From: Alphaproteobacteria bacterium
GTDB lineage: Bacteria > Pseudomonadota > Alphaproteobacteria > UBA6615
Reading direction: 5' to 3'
Assembly (NCBI GenBank): GCA_039980135.1
Contig: JBDXCV010000002.1
Location: forward strand, 1-64,000
DNA length: 64,000 bases
Part shown: positions 35,860 to 45,584 of the stretch, piece after piece
Numbering within the stretch: position 1 is the stretch's first letter
Layout of the letters: each line of letters begins with the position of its first letter
Notes under the pieces: model-generated
The model's input: only the letters and a program-made list of their open reading frames with translations
Databases searched by the model: none
Told to the model about the DNA's origin: nothing
Translations under genes and position numbers: made by a program

Positions 35860-38541
35860 ATGGCGACCACCAGCGAAATACGTTCAGCGTTTCTCGATTA
35901 TTTTGCCCAGGACGGGCATGAGGTCGTCGAGTCATCACCCCTCGTGCCCCATAACGACCCCACGTTGTTGTTCACCAATGCGGGCATGGTGCAGTTTAAA
36001 AACGTGTTCACGGGTGCGGAGAACCGGCCCTATAGCCGCGCCACCACATCACAGAAATGCGTGCGCGCAGGCGGCAAGCATAATGACCTCGAGAATGTCG
36101 GTTATACGGCCCGCCATCACACATTCTTCGAGATGCTCGGCAATTTCTCGTTCGGCGATTATTTCAAGGAACATGCGATCGAGCTCGCCTGGAACCTGAT
36201 CACCAAGGAATATGGCCTGCCCGCCGATCGTCTGATCGCGACGGTCTATGCCGAGGATGACGAGGCGTTCGATCTCTGGAAGAAGATCGCCGGCTTGTCG
36301 GAAGACAAGATCATCCGTATCGCGACCCACGATAATTTCTGGGCCATGGGCGATACCGGGCCATGTGGGCCGTGTTCGGAAATTTTCTTTGACCATGGCG
36401 ACAAGATCCCCGGCGGCCCCCCCGGCAGTCCGGACGAAGACGGCGACAGGTTCATCGAGGTCTGGAACCTCGTGTTCATGCAGTATGAGCAGCGCAATGC
36501 GGATTTGCGTGAAGACTTGCCCAAGCCGTCGATCGACACGGGCATGGGACTGGAGCGGATCGCCGCGGTGCTTCAGGGCAAGCATGACAATTACGATATC
36601 GATCTGATGCGCGGCCTGATTGAGGCCTCGGCCCATGCTGCCAATGTGGACCCGGATGGCGAAGGCGCGGTCAGCCACCGGGTGATCGCCGACCATCTGA
36701 GGGCCTGTTCGTTCCTGATGGCAGACGGCGTGCTGCCGTCGAACGAGGGGCGCGGCTATGTCCTCCGCCGGATCATGCGCCGCGGCATGCGGCACGCCCA
36801 TCTTCTGGGCTGTCGCGATCCGCTGATGCACCGGCTGGTGCCGTCGCTGGTCTCTGCCATGGGAGACGCGTTTCCGGATTTGCGTCGGGCCCAACCGCTT
36901 GTCACCGAGACCTTCCGGCTGGAGGAAGAACGGTTCAAGCAGACCCTCGATCGCGGCCTGAAGCTGCTCGAAGAGGAAACCGACAAGCTGGGTCACGGTG
37001 CGGCTCTGTCGGGCGAGGTGGCGTTTCGCCTGTATGACACGTTCGGCTTTCCGCTCGACCTGACCGAGGACATCCTGCGGGGACAGGGTCGTTCGGTCGA
37101 CAACGCGGCATTCGATGCGGCGATGGACGCGCAGCGCGCTGCCGCCCGGCGGGCCTGGTCGGGCTCGGGCGACGCCGCGACCGAGGAGGTCTGGTTCGAT
37201 ATCCGTGAGGAGACCGGCGCCACCGAATTTCTGGGCTATGACACCGATGTTGCCGAAGGGAAAGTCGTCGCGATCGTCGTCGATGGAGAGCGGGTCGACA
37301 CCGCCACGTCGGGGCAGGATGTGGCCGTCATCGTCAACCAGACCCCGTTCTACGGGGAATCCGGTGGTCAGATGGGCGACGCAGGCGTGATGTTCAGCCC
37401 CGATGGTGCGGAGATCGGGGTCCGCGATACCCAGAAAAAGCTGGGTGATTTGCATGTTCATCTCGGCACCGTCTCGGGCAAGCCGCTGTCGGTCGGCGAT
37501 GTCGTCGAATTGCGGATCGATACCATGCGCCGCGACCGGCTGCGGGCCAATCACTCGGCGACCCATCTGCTGCACGAGGCGTTGCGTGGTGAATTGGGTG
37601 CGCATGTCGCCCAGAAGGGCTCGCTGGTGGCGCCCGACCGTTTGCGGTTCGATATCTCTCATACCAAACCAATGGATGCGGCAGAAATCGCCGCGGTCGA
37701 GGCCGAGGTCAATGACCGGGTTGCGGTCAACGCGCCCGTCAACACGACCCTGATGACACCCGATGAAGCGATCGACGCCGGGGCACTGGCTCTGTTCGGT
37801 GAGAAGTATGGCGATGAGGTTCGGGTCGTCGCGATGGGTGGTGCCGCCAACGACGATGTTGAGGGAAACCGCGTGGCCTATTCGGTGGAACTGTGCGGCG
37901 GCACCCATGTGCGCCGGACGGGGGACATCGGCTTGATCAAGATTGTCTCGGAAAGTGCGGTCTCGGCGGGTGTGCGCCGTATCGAAGCACTCACAGGCCC
38001 CGATGCGCGCGCCTATATGGAAACCCAGGACCGGCTGTTGCGCGAGACGGCTGACATTCTGCGGACCACGCCGGATGCCGTGCCCGAACGGGTGACGCAG
38101 CTGCTCGAGGAACGCAGGAAACTCGAGCGCGAACTCACCGAGACCCGACGCAAACTCGCAGCGGGCGGCGGGGGAGTGTCGTCCGGTGACGACGCGTCTC
38201 AGGATATCGGCGGCGTGACATTCACGGCGCGGGCCCTGACCGATGTACCGCCGCGAGAACTCAAAAGCCTGGTCGATGACATCAAGGACAGCGTCGGTTC
38301 CGGCATCGTTGCCGTGGCGGGGGCGTTTGACGGAAAGGGCTCGATCGTGGTCGGCGTGACGTCGGATCTGATCAAGCGGTTCAGCGCGGTCGATCTCGTT
38401 CGCATCGGCGTGGCGGAGCTGGGCGGCAAGGGCGGCGGCGGACGTCCGGACATGGCCCAGGGCGGCGGACCGGATCCCGCGAAGACCGATGCTGCGTTGG
38501 CGGCCATCGAGGCGGCATTGAAAAACGAACTGGCTGTCTGA
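35860..38541 (+). CDS. alaS: Alanyl-tRNA synthetase
   Basis: Charges tRNA-Ala. The 893-residue protein starts [23 protein letters not shown]; a TTG six codons upstream (35842) is possible but less likely. Class II motifs: [41 protein letters not shown] and GMGLERI. The editing domain has the zinc set HSATHLLH and CGGTHV, and the C-terminal oligomerisation region ends with a glycine-rich [14 protein letters not shown]. Length normal. recA-alaS order is common in alphaproteobacteria. Confidence 0.98.
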   Translation: MATTSEIRSAFLDYFAQDGHEVVESSPLVPHNDPTLLFTNAGMVQFKNVFTGAENRPYSRATTSQKCVRAGGKHNDLENVGYTARHHTFFEMLGNFSFGDYFKEHAIELAWNLITKEYGLPADRLIATVYAEDDEAFDLWKKIAGLSEDKIIRIATHDNFWAMGDTGPCGPCSEIFFDHGDKIPGGPPGSPDEDGDRFIEVWNLVFMQYEQRNADLREDLPKPSIDTGMGLERIAAVLQGKHDNYDIDLMRGLIEASAHAANVDPDGEGAVSHRVIADHLRACSFLMADGVLPSNEGRGYVLRRIMRRGMRHAHLLGCRDPLMHRLVPSLVSAMGDAFPDLRRAQPLVTETFRLEEERFKQTLDRGLKLLEEETDKLGHGAALSGEVAFRLYDTFGFPLDLTEDILRGQGRSVDNAAFDAAMDAQRAAARRAWSGSGDAATEEVWFDIREETGATEFLGYDTDVAEGKVVAIVVDGERVDTATSGQDVAVIVNQTPFYGESGGQMGDAGVMFSPDGAEIGVRDTQKKLGDLHVHLGTVSGKPLSVGDVVELRIDTMRRDRLRANHSATHLLHEALRGELGAHVAQKGSLVAPDRLRFDISHTKPMDAAEIAAVEAEVNDRVAVNAPVNTTLMTPDEAIDAGALALFGEKYGDEVRVVAMGGAANDDVEGNRVAYSVELCGGTHVRRTGDIGLIKIVSESAVSAGVRRIEALTGPDARAYMETQDRLLRETADILRTTPDAVPERVTQLLEERRKLERELTETRRKLAAGGGGVSSGDDASQDIGGVTFTARALTDVPPRELKSLVDDIKDSVGSGIVAVAGAFDGKGSIVVGVTSDLIKRFSAVDLVRIGVAELGGKGGGGRPDMAQGGGPDPAKTDAALAAIEAALKNELAV

Positions 38542-38564
38542 CCCACGGTCAACAAGGAGTGAAC

Positions 38565-39416
38565 ATGCGCTTCGAAGGCACCAAGACCTATGTCGCGACC
38601 GACGATCTGCAGATTGCGGTTAATGCGGCGATCACCCTCGAGCGTCCGCTGCTCGTGAAGGGCGAGCCGGGTACGGGCAAGACCGTCCTGGCGCATGAGA
38701 TCGCCGATGCGCTGGGGGCGCCGCTCATCGAGTGGCACGTCAAATCCACGACCAAGGCCCAGCACGGCCTGTATGAATATGACGCCGTGGCGCGGTTGCG
38801 CGATGGCCAGCTCGGGGACGCGCGTGTCCAGGATATTTCCAACTACATCGTCCAGGGCAAGCTCTGGGAGGCATTCGAGAGCGAGCAGCGGCCGGTCCTG
38901 CTGATCGACGAGATCGACAAGGCGGATATCGAGTTTCCCAATGATCTGTTGCTCGAGATCGACCGGATGGAGTTCCACGTCTACGAGACGAAGCAGACGA
39001 TCGTGGCGCGGCACCGCCCGATCGTGATCATCACGTCGAACAACGAAAAGGAACTGCCCGACGCGTTCCTGCGCCGTTGTTTCTTCCACTACATCGCGTT
39101 TCCGGATGCCGATACGATGACCCGGATCGTCGACGTGCATCACCCTGACATCAAGAAACGGCTGCTGCGCGAGGCGCTCACCTCTTTCTATGACCTGCGC
39201 GAGGTGCCGGGCCTCAAGAAGAAGCCGTCCACATCGGAACTGCTCGACTGGCTGAAGCTTCTCATGGCCGAAGATATCGACCCCGAGGAGTTGCGCACCA
39301 ACGATCCGGCGAAACTGATCCCGCCTTTGTATGGCGCACTGCTGAAGTCGGAACAGGATGTGCAGCTGTTCGAGCGGCTGGCCTTCCTGAACCGTCGCGA
39401 ACGCGCCGGCAGCTAG
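38565..39416 (+). CDS. MoxR-family AAA+ ATPase
   Basis: A 283-residue ATPase with Walker A GEPGTGKT (about residue 36), Walker B VLLIDEIDKAD, and sensor region IITSNNEKELPDAFLRRCFFHYI. The ATG at 38565 follows AAGGAG by 5 bases; an upstream GTG (38559) lies inside that site and is unlikely. Coupled with the vWA gene after 10 bp: MoxR-vWA pairs mature metalloenzymes or protein complexes, for example CoxD/CoxE in CO dehydrogenase clusters. No client enzyme is nearby. Confidence 0.94.
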   Translation: MRFEGTKTYVATDDLQIAVNAAITLERPLLVKGEPGTGKTVLAHEIADALGAPLIEWHVKSTTKAQHGLYEYDAVARLRDGQLGDARVQDISNYIVQGKLWEAFESEQRPVLLIDEIDKADIEFPNDLLLEIDRMEFHVYETKQTIVARHRPIVIITSNNEKELPDAFLRRCFFHYIAFPDADTMTRIVDVHHPDIKKRLLREALTSFYDLREVPGLKKKPSTSELLDWLKLLMAEDIDPEELRTNDPAKLIPPLYGALLKSEQDVQLFERLAFLNRRERAGS

Positions 39417-39426
39417 GCGCGGTGCC

Positions 39427-40611
39427 ATGTTCGCGGATTTCTTCCAGACCCTGCGAAAGGCAGAAATCCCGGTATCCCTGCGCGAGTATCTCGATCTCCT
39501 GACGGCGATGGAGCGCGGGGTCGCCAAGTACAAGGTCGAGGATTTCTATTATCTGTCACGTGCCCTTCTGGTGAAGGATGAGCGCCATATCGACAAATTC
39601 GACCAGGTCTTTGGGCATGTGTTCCGGGGGCTTGAGCCGCCCGAGTTCGACGATCTGGAGGGTGAGATCCCCGAGGAATGGCTTCGCAAGATGGGCGAAC
39701 TGGAACTGACGGATGAGGAAAAGGCCCAGATCGAGGCCATGGGTGGCTGGGAAAAACTGATGGAAACCCTGCGCGAGCGGCTCGCCGAGCAGGAAGGCCG
39801 ACACCAGGGTGGCAAGAAATGGATCGGCACCCAGGGCACGTCTCCCTACGGTGCCAATGGCTATAACCCCGAAGGGGTGCGCATCGGCCAGGAGGGAAAC
39901 CGCAACAATTCCGCGGTGAAAGTCTGGGACCGCCGCGAATTTAAGGATCTCGACGGCGGGGTCGAGATCGGCACCCGCAATATCAAGGTGGCGTTGCGCC
40001 GGCTGCGGAAGTTCGCCCGCGAGGGCGCGGCCGATGAGCTTGACCTCGACGATACGATCAACTCAACGGCGCGCAACGGCGGCTGGCTCGACATCAAGAT
40101 GGTGCCCGAACGCCATAATGCGGTGAAGGTGCTGTTGATGTTCGACGTCGGGGGGTCGATGGATCCGCATATCCGGATGTGCGAGGAATTATTTTCCGCC
40201 GCGCGGACCGAGTTCAAGCATCTCGAATATTTCTATTTCCACAATTGTATCTATGAATCCCTGTGGCGGGAGAATCGCCGTCGCCGCGCCGGCGGCACGG
40301 GTACATGGGATGTGCTGCACACCTATCCGGCGGACTACAAGCTGGTGCTCGTCGGCGATGCGACCATGAGCCCCTATGAAATCTCCCATCCCGGCGGCAG
40401 CGTCGAGCATTGGAATGAGGAGGCGGGCGAAACCTGGCTACGCCGCCTGGTGCGGACCTACCCGCAGGTTGCCTGGCTCAACCCGATGCCACAGGACCGA
40501 TGGCGCTATTTTCCGTCGATCGGCATGGTCAGCGAAATCCTCGATGGGCGCATGTACCCGCTCACGATCGAGGGACTGGACGATGCGATGCGTGGATTGA
40601 GCCGAAAATAG
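39427..40611 (+). CDS. vWA-domain protein (CoxE-like)
   Basis: A 394-residue cytoplasmic protein that works with the preceding ATPase. The N-terminal half is helical (FFQTLRKAEIPVSLREYLDLL), typical of CoxE/VWA partners of MoxR. The C-terminal vWA domain has the MIDAS-like motif MFDVGGSMD (about residue 240) in which the usual DxSxS reads D-V-G-G-S, and a conserved GDATMSPYEI near residue 318. Substrate complex unknown. Confidence 0.9.
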   Translation: MFADFFQTLRKAEIPVSLREYLDLLTAMERGVAKYKVEDFYYLSRALLVKDERHIDKFDQVFGHVFRGLEPPEFDDLEGEIPEEWLRKMGELELTDEEKAQIEAMGGWEKLMETLRERLAEQEGRHQGGKKWIGTQGTSPYGANGYNPEGVRIGQEGNRNNSAVKVWDRREFKDLDGGVEIGTRNIKVALRRLRKFAREGAADELDLDDTINSTARNGGWLDIKMVPERHNAVKVLLMFDVGGSMDPHIRMCEELFSAARTEFKHLEYFYFHNCIYESLWRENRRRRAGGTGTWDVLHTYPADYKLVLVGDATMSPYEISHPGGSVEHWNEEAGETWLRRLVRTYPQVAWLNPMPQDRWRYFPSIGMVSEILDGRMYPLTIEGLDDAMRGLSRK

Positions 40612-40717
40612 ACATTTAATTCAACGCTTTAAGAAAAATGGAATGGTAATCGGCGGTGGGGTGTTTATCTCTATGTAACGACCTGTGTTCACCAACATAT
40701 CTATAGGAGACATATCC

Positions 40718-40954
40718 ATGTCCATTACCCGTATTCTCGCCGCCGCAGGCATCGCTTCCATCGCCTTCACTGGTGCCGCTTTGGCGCAGGGCACGAGCAA
40801 AGACGCTGCCATGTCCGCAAAAGACCAGATGATGAAGGAAGAGGCGATGAAGAAGGATGCCATGAAGCATGACGATGGCATGAAGAAAGACGAAATGAAG
40901 AAAGACGCCATGATGAAGAAGGACGAAATGAAAAAGGACGCGATGAAGAAGTAG
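40718..40954 (+). CDS. Exported MXKDX-repeat protein
   Basis: A 78-residue small protein. Signal peptide MSITRILAAAGIASIAFTGAALA (cleavage about residue 23), then a Lys/Met/Asp-rich tail made of degenerate five-residue repeats (MKKDA, MKKDE, MMKKD). It matches the pentapeptide MXKDX repeat family, whose function is unknown. AGGAGA precedes the ATG; the longer frame starting at 40685 is rejected. It lies just upstream of an ECF sigma factor and anti-sigma gene and may be their target or share their promoter. Metal binding by the Met/Asp-rich tail is only a possibility. Confidence 0.88.
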   Translation: MSITRILAAAGIASIAFTGAALAQGTSKDAAMSAKDQMMKEEAMKKDAMKHDDGMKKDEMKKDAMMKKDEMKKDAMKK

Positions 40955-40990
40955 CGTCGTTTCGTTCAGGCCCCTTCGCGCCGGTCTCCG

Positions 40991-41506
40991 GTGAGCACAG
41001 AATCCAAGCGCCAGGCAGTGACCGCGGAACTCCCGCGGCTCCGCCGGTACGCGATCGCGCTGATGCGTGACCGTGTCGAGGCGGACGACCTCGTTCATGA
41101 CGTGGTTGTCCGGGCGTTGGACAAGCTCCACCTTTGGCGCGAAGGGACCAACATGCGGACCTGGCTGTTCACGATCATGCACAACCTTCATGCCAATGAG
41201 ATGCGCCGGCGCAGCCGGGCTCTCGATTCCGTCCCGCTCGACGCGGCGCCGCCGCGCGCCGAGCCGGCAGGGCAGGAAGCGGCTGTCGAATGGTCCGAAC
41301 TGTCCAGCGCGATGACCGGCCTCTCGGTCGTGCACCGCCAGGTGCTTTTGCTGGTTGGCCTCGAAGGCATGACCTATGCGGAGGCGGCCGGAGTCCTTGA
41401 AGTGCCCGTCGGAACCGTTATGTCGCGCCTGTCTCGCGCACGCGAGGATTTGCGGCGCCGCATCGACGAAGGGGCCCGGGTCTCGACGATCCGGAGGGTC
41501 AAGTAA
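40991..41506 (+). CDS. ECF RNA polymerase sigma factor
   Basis: A 171-residue sigma-70-type ECF factor. Region 2 is LRRYAIALMRDRVEADDLVHDVVVRALDKL...MRTWLFTIMHNLHANEMRR (residues about 17-75), and region 4 is VHRQVLLLVGLEGMTYAEAAGVLEVPVGTVMSRLSRAREDLRRR. The start is GTG. The stop overlaps the anti-sigma start by one base (TAATG), showing tight coupling. The signal it answers is unknown. Confidence 0.95.
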   Translation: MSTESKRQAVTAELPRLRRYAIALMRDRVEADDLVHDVVVRALDKLHLWREGTNMRTWLFTIMHNLHANEMRRRSRALDSVPLDAAPPRAEPAGQEAAVEWSELSSAMTGLSVVHRQVLLLVGLEGMTYAEAAGVLEVPVGTVMSRLSRAREDLRRRIDEGARVSTIRRVK

Positions 41507-42306
41507 TGGGCGAAGATCGCGTACCCGACAGCGAACTCAACGCCCTTGTTGACGGTGAACTCGATGCCGCCAGGCAGGCCAAGATCGAGGCCTGGCTGGC
41601 CGATAACCCGGAGGCCGCACAGCGCGTGGCGCGTTACCGGGCGCAGAGCGCGGGGCTGCACGCCCTGTATGACGATATTCTGAACGAAGAGGTGCCGGCC
41701 AGTACGATGGCGTTGCTCGATGTGCGACGCGCCGGGGTACCGGCCTGGGCGGCCATGGCAGCGGCAATCGCGCTGTTTGTTGTTGGCGCCGCAGGGGGCT
41801 GGTTCATTCGCGGCGAGGGCGTGCCCGACGCGGGCGCTCAAATTGCCGCCGTACCCACGACCCCGCCCATCGATACCCAGGTTTTGATGCAGCGCGCATC
41901 GATGGCCCATGTGGTGAGCCACCAGGACGAACTGCGAAGCCCCGCCGCCGGCGGGCCGGCGGCCATGGCGGACTACATCGCCGATCGCATGGGCAAGCAG
42001 GTGCGCGTGCCCAGCCTGGATTCCTTTGGCTACCATATGGTCGGCGGGCGGGTGCTGCCGGATACAGACGGACCGGCCGCGCAGTTCGTCTTCACCGACG
42101 AAAACGGCCAGAAAGTGTCGCTGTATGTCCGCAGCGAGCAGGCCAACGGCGTGGATATCACCTACGCACTGGCCGACGACCTGTCGATGTTCTACTGGAA
42201 CGATTCGGATCGTTCCTATGCCCTGGTCACCCGGATCAACAACGATACCGGCCGGGAAGCATTGCTGACGGCCGCGAAGGCCGTCCACCGGCAACTCAGC
42301 CAGTAG
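41506..42306 (+). CDS. Membrane anti-sigma factor
   Basis: A 266-residue protein. The N-terminal cytoplasmic domain (DSELNALVDGELDAARQAKIEAWLADNPEAAQRVARYRAQ) is an anti-sigma fold without a clear zinc motif, followed by one membrane segment (about residues 83-105) and a periplasmic domain with FGYHMVGGRVLP and YALADDLSMFYWNDSDRSYALV. It should hold the ECF sigma factor encoded just before it. Start overlaps the sigma stop. Confidence 0.9.
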   Translation: MGEDRVPDSELNALVDGELDAARQAKIEAWLADNPEAAQRVARYRAQSAGLHALYDDILNEEVPASTMALLDVRRAGVPAWAAMAAAIALFVVGAAGGWFIRGEGVPDAGAQIAAVPTTPPIDTQVLMQRASMAHVVSHQDELRSPAAGGPAAMADYIADRMGKQVRVPSLDSFGYHMVGGRVLPDTDGPAAQFVFTDENGQKVSLYVRSEQANGVDITYALADDLSMFYWNDSDRSYALVTRINNDTGREALLTAAKAVHRQLSQ

Positions 42307-42516
42307 CCCATCACCAAAACCGGCCTTTCAGGCACCTGTTTCCCGACATCGTCGCTTTTTCAACAGATCGTCATGGCTTGAGCCGGCGAGGCTCTTTACA
42401 GGAGTGTCCGTTCGCAGCATACAGAGGCTCGCGAACGACTTTGTCCTATCCGAATTCACCGGAAGCGGCGGGGTTGGCTGATCCACACTGGTAACCATCG
42501 AAAAAAAGAGGCGAAG

Positions 42517-43887
42517 ATGATCGATCTCATGTCCATTGCGCGAACCGAGGCCGACGGCGGCGATCTGTTCGGCACCCTGCAGGGGCTTTATGAGCCGAGC
42601 GATGTGCGCCCCGACGGATTTCCCGACGCGGTGGTCTGGCAGGGTGGCAGTTTCGACACCGGCGTGAACCCGGTTGGCCACTCGATGACCGACGCCTACG
42701 CGTTGCTCGGAACCATCGCCGCCATCGATATTCTGGGCCTGCCTTTCTATGCGGTGCCGATGTGGTCGCAGTATCGCCATGACACCAAGCTCGAATGTCT
42801 CGGTTGGTTCGGTAATCTGCCCTCGACCTCGATCAAATGGTCGACGGCCGGTGACGCCTATGTGAACGACGGCGACGGCAAGAAGGTCGTCGTCATGGGC
42901 AAGTCGGGCAATGCTCCGCTGCGCACCCAGGCCGGCGTGTACTGCAACGTGCGCCCCTACGGCCCGATCACGGTCGTGCGCTGCATGCCTTGCCTGCCAT
43001 ACTCCCAGAACCGGCCGCTCTTCAAAGTCGATCCTGAAACGGGTCTGGTGCATTCGGAAATGAACTCGCCGGGTGTCCAGATGGCCTATGCCAACCGCCT
43101 GTTCCTGCAGATGGTGCACGAGAGCGGCAAGCTCGGCCGTGTCGCCATGAAGCCGACCCAGGCCATGGAAGACGGTATAAACGCCGGCCTGCACGCCTGG
43201 CTGCTGAAAGGCACCAAGTTCGAGGTCGGGCGGAAATACGCTGTCGATCCCTATGAGGAGCATAAGGAGAATATCGACCGGATCGTTGCTCTGCTGCCCG
43301 ACGATTTCAAGGATGGCATGGAGAATTGGGGCGGACGGATCGAGCAGCATATTGCCGACACGAATTATGGCCTGCTGCTGTGGGATCTGATTGAGCAACG
43401 TGATTGCATCGTATTGGCGACGGATCTCGACGGTGACCGGCTGACCGATCTGCTGGCCGACGTCTCTGACCCCTTGCGCGCCTACAGCAAGCTGGTCGCG
43501 AAGAAGCTTGGGCAGGATGTGGATTCCGGTGAGCTGTGGAGCGACATGGGTTACACGACCGGCAACGGGCGCGACATGACATCCGTGATGCACCGGATGT
43601 CCGGCCCGCCGATCCACGAGCAGACTCTGGGGTCGGCCGATGCGATGCTGCTGCGTCTGCTCGATGGCGATGAATGGGTCGGCGGCACCAAGCAGCCTTA
43701 TGACCCGCGCATTCACTTCGTGCTGATCCGGGACGCCTATATCGACGCCAACCCGGGCAACGACAAGTTGAAGGCCTGGCTCGACGACGTTTTGGTGAAG
43801 TTCGACGAAGTCTATGCCGGTGACCGTCCGGGTTTCCTCGACGGTTACGCGAAACTAAAGGAAGCCATCACGCCCTGGGGTGCCTAG
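42517..43887 (+). CDS. Unrecognised soluble 456-residue protein
   Basis: I do not recognise this protein. It has no signal peptide or membrane segment. Features seen: an acidic, aromatic-rich N-terminal half with WQGGSFDTGVNPVGHSMTDAYALLG and PFYAVPMWSQYRHD; a CMPC pair near residue 154; MNSPGVQMAYANRLFLQMVHESGKLGRVAMKP; and a helical C-terminal part (DPLRAYSKLVAKKLG, KAWLDDVLVKFDEVY). GAGGCG precedes the ATG. It stands alone between the anti-sigma gene and a convergent LOG gene, with a palindromic terminator after it. Codon use looks like that of its neighbours. Confidence 0.85.
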   Translation: MIDLMSIARTEADGGDLFGTLQGLYEPSDVRPDGFPDAVVWQGGSFDTGVNPVGHSMTDAYALLGTIAAIDILGLPFYAVPMWSQYRHDTKLECLGWFGNLPSTSIKWSTAGDAYVNDGDGKKVVVMGKSGNAPLRTQAGVYCNVRPYGPITVVRCMPCLPYSQNRPLFKVDPETGLVHSEMNSPGVQMAYANRLFLQMVHESGKLGRVAMKPTQAMEDGINAGLHAWLLKGTKFEVGRKYAVDPYEEHKENIDRIVALLPDDFKDGMENWGGRIEQHIADTNYGLLLWDLIEQRDCIVLATDLDGDRLTDLLADVSDPLRAYSKLVAKKLGQDVDSGELWSDMGYTTGNGRDMTSVMHRMSGPPIHEQTLGSADAMLLRLLDGDEWVGGTKQPYDPRIHFVLIRDAYIDANPGNDKLKAWLDDVLVKFDEVYAGDRPGFLDGYAKLKEAITPWGA

Positions 43888-43944
43888 ACGGATACAGCCG
43901 AGGCAAACCGTCAACAGGCGGGTTTATCGGATCGAATGGAGCGA

Positions 43945-43970
43945 GGCGCCTTTAAAGGCGCCCCGTTTCT
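43945..43970. terminator. Palindromic bidirectional terminator
   Basis: GGCGCCTTTAAAGGCGCC is a perfect 18-bp palindrome, followed on the plus strand by CCGTTTCT. It lies about 55 bp after the plus-strand 456-residue gene, and it includes the stop codon of the convergent LOG gene. The T run is short, so efficiency is uncertain. Confidence 0.55.
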
Positions 43971-44551
43971 ATGTGGGTCTCGCCGGTGAGTTGCGCTTCG
44001 AGTGCGGACAGGGCGCCGGCCGCGTCTGATACAAAATGGGCCAACCCGGTAGTTTCGGGCCGCGCATACCCCGCCGCCACAAGGTCTTCGATCAGCCCTC
44101 GGAGACGGTCCCAATGGCCGTCCGGATTGATCACCACGATCGGCTTGTCGTGCAGCCCGAGCTGACGCCAGGTCATGATTTCGAACAATTCCTCCAGTGT
44201 GCCGAGACCGCCGGGCAGAACGATGAAGGCATCGGACAGCTCAGCCATGCGCGCCTTGCGTTCGTGCATGCTGGCGACGACTTCCAAATTCGTGACGTCA
44301 TGGTGCCCATGTTCGCGCCGCATCAAAAAATCGGGAATAACCCCGGTCACCGTGCCGCCGGCAACCAGCACGGCGTCGGCGACGGCGCCCATGACCCCGA
44401 CGCGGCCGCCGCCATAGATCAGCTGAACGCCATTGGCAGCCATCTGTTGGCCGAGATCACGGGCAAGGTCGCGGTGGGCGCCGGGTCCGTTGTCCGACGA
44501 ACCGCAATAAACGCAGATGGACTGGAGTTTTGAGTTGTCGGTCACTGCCAA
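43952..44551 (-). CDS. LOG-family nucleoside phosphate ribohydrolase
   Basis: A 199-residue protein of the LOG (Lonely Guy) family, which releases base from cytokinin- or nucleoside-5'-monophosphates. Motifs: VYCGSSDNGPG, YGGGRVGVMGAVADA, and the signature LPGGLGTLEELFEIMTW with the PGGxGTxxE catalytic site. The start is TTG with AGGA 6 bases upstream; a GTG two codons later is an alternative. Often annotated as a TIGR00730 or lysine-decarboxylase-like protein; bacterial physiological role unclear. Confidence 0.93.
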   Translation of the reverse strand: MAVTDNSKLQSICVYCGSSDNGPGAHRDLARDLGQQMAANGVQLIYGGGRVGVMGAVADAVLVAGGTVTGVIPDFLMRREHGHHDVTNLEVVASMHERKARMAELSDAFIVLPGGLGTLEELFEIMTWRQLGLHDKPIVVINPDGHWDRLRGLIEDLVAAGYARPETTGLAHFVSDAAGALSALEAQLTGETHIETGRL

Positions 44552-44633
44552 AGGATCCTGTGCGGTGTCGATTGCGTTGAATCAGGCGCCGTAATACGTT
44601 GTTCATATAACAGGAATCTTACAGGACAGGGCC

Positions 44634-45584
44634 TTGAACCGTTCACTACTCATTGGTGGAATTGGCGTACTCGCGCTGGCGATCATTGTCGGCGCGTGGC
44701 TCTTCTTCCGGACACCGGAACCGACAGCGCCTGTGGCAGAACCGGCAACGACGACCGATGAGACGGTGACCGATACCGCTGCGCCTGCAGGCCCCATGCG
44801 CCCGGACTTCGATGTCGTGCGGGTGGACAAAGACGGGAACGTGGTGATCGCCGGACGCGCGACACCGGGTTGCACCATCATCATTCGCGATGGCGGGACC
44901 GAAGTTGGCCGTACAACCGTCGACCGGGCCGGTGAATGGGTGCTGGTTCCCGACGATGCCCTGGCGGCCGGTGCACGTGAATTGACGCTGGTTGCCGAGT
45001 GCGAGGGCGCCGAGCCCCTGACGGCGGATCGTGTGGTCGCGGTCGTCGTGCCGGAGCGCAACCTGGAGCCGGGCGGCAACGCCCTGGCCGTGGCGCTCCC
45101 CAATGATGGTGATGCCGAAGTCCTGCAGCGGCCGGCGCCGGCTGCAGCGGTGGGAAAAATCGATTATGACGAGACGGGCCGGACGACCCTTTCGGGTGTG
45201 GCGGCTCCGAATGCCACAATACGCCTCTATCTGGACAATGAACTGGTCGGCACCACGCAAGCCGATGGTGACGGGGTGTGGTCCCTGACCCTGGATAAGA
45301 AAATACCGGCAGGCAGCTATACTCTGCGGGTGGATCAGGTACATCCGGATGGCACCGTGCTGGCGCGTTCAGAGCTGCCATTTGTGCGCGGCGAGCCGAC
45401 GCTCGAACTGCCGCCGGGCCGGGTGGCGATCATCCAGCCGGGTGATCATCTTTGGAAAATTGCCCGCCAGCGCTATGGCTCCGGCTACCAGTTCACGCTT
45501 ATTTACGAGGCCAACAAGGATCAGATCCGGGACCCGGATCTGATTTATCCCGGCCAGGTCTTCACGCTGCCGCCCGCAAACTAG
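44634..45584 (+). CDS. LysM-domain envelope protein
   Basis: A 316-residue protein with an N-terminal membrane anchor (about residues 5-25), a Thr/Pro/Ala-rich linker, two Ig-like beta domains (about 55-130 and 165-235, each with a G-x-A-x-P-N/G-x-T-I pattern), and a C-terminal LysM domain (about 263-313, IQPGDHLWKIARQRYGSGYQFTLIYEANKDQI...PGQVFTLP). It probably binds peptidoglycan in the periplasm. The start is TTG after ACAGGACAGG. It shares CTAG with the stop of the convergent RND gene. Confidence 0.9.
   Translation: MNRSLLIGGIGVLALAIIVGAWLFFRTPEPTAPVAEPATTTDETVTDTAAPAGPMRPDFDVVRVDKDGNVVIAGRATPGCTIIIRDGGTEVGRTTVDRAGEWVLVPDDALAAGARELTLVAECEGAEPLTADRVVAVVVPERNLEPGGNALAVALPNDGDAEVLQRPAPAAAVGKIDYDETGRTTLSGVAAPNATIRLYLDNELVGTTQADGDGVWSLTLDKKIPAGSYTLRVDQVHPDGTVLARSELPFVRGEPTLELPPGRVAIIQPGDHLWKIARQRYGSGYQFTLIYEANKDQIRDPDLIYPGQVFTLPPAN

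Noticed and set aside
36049-37908. 619-codon minus-strand frame
   Set aside because: Antisense to alaS, whose motifs are intact along the same stretch.
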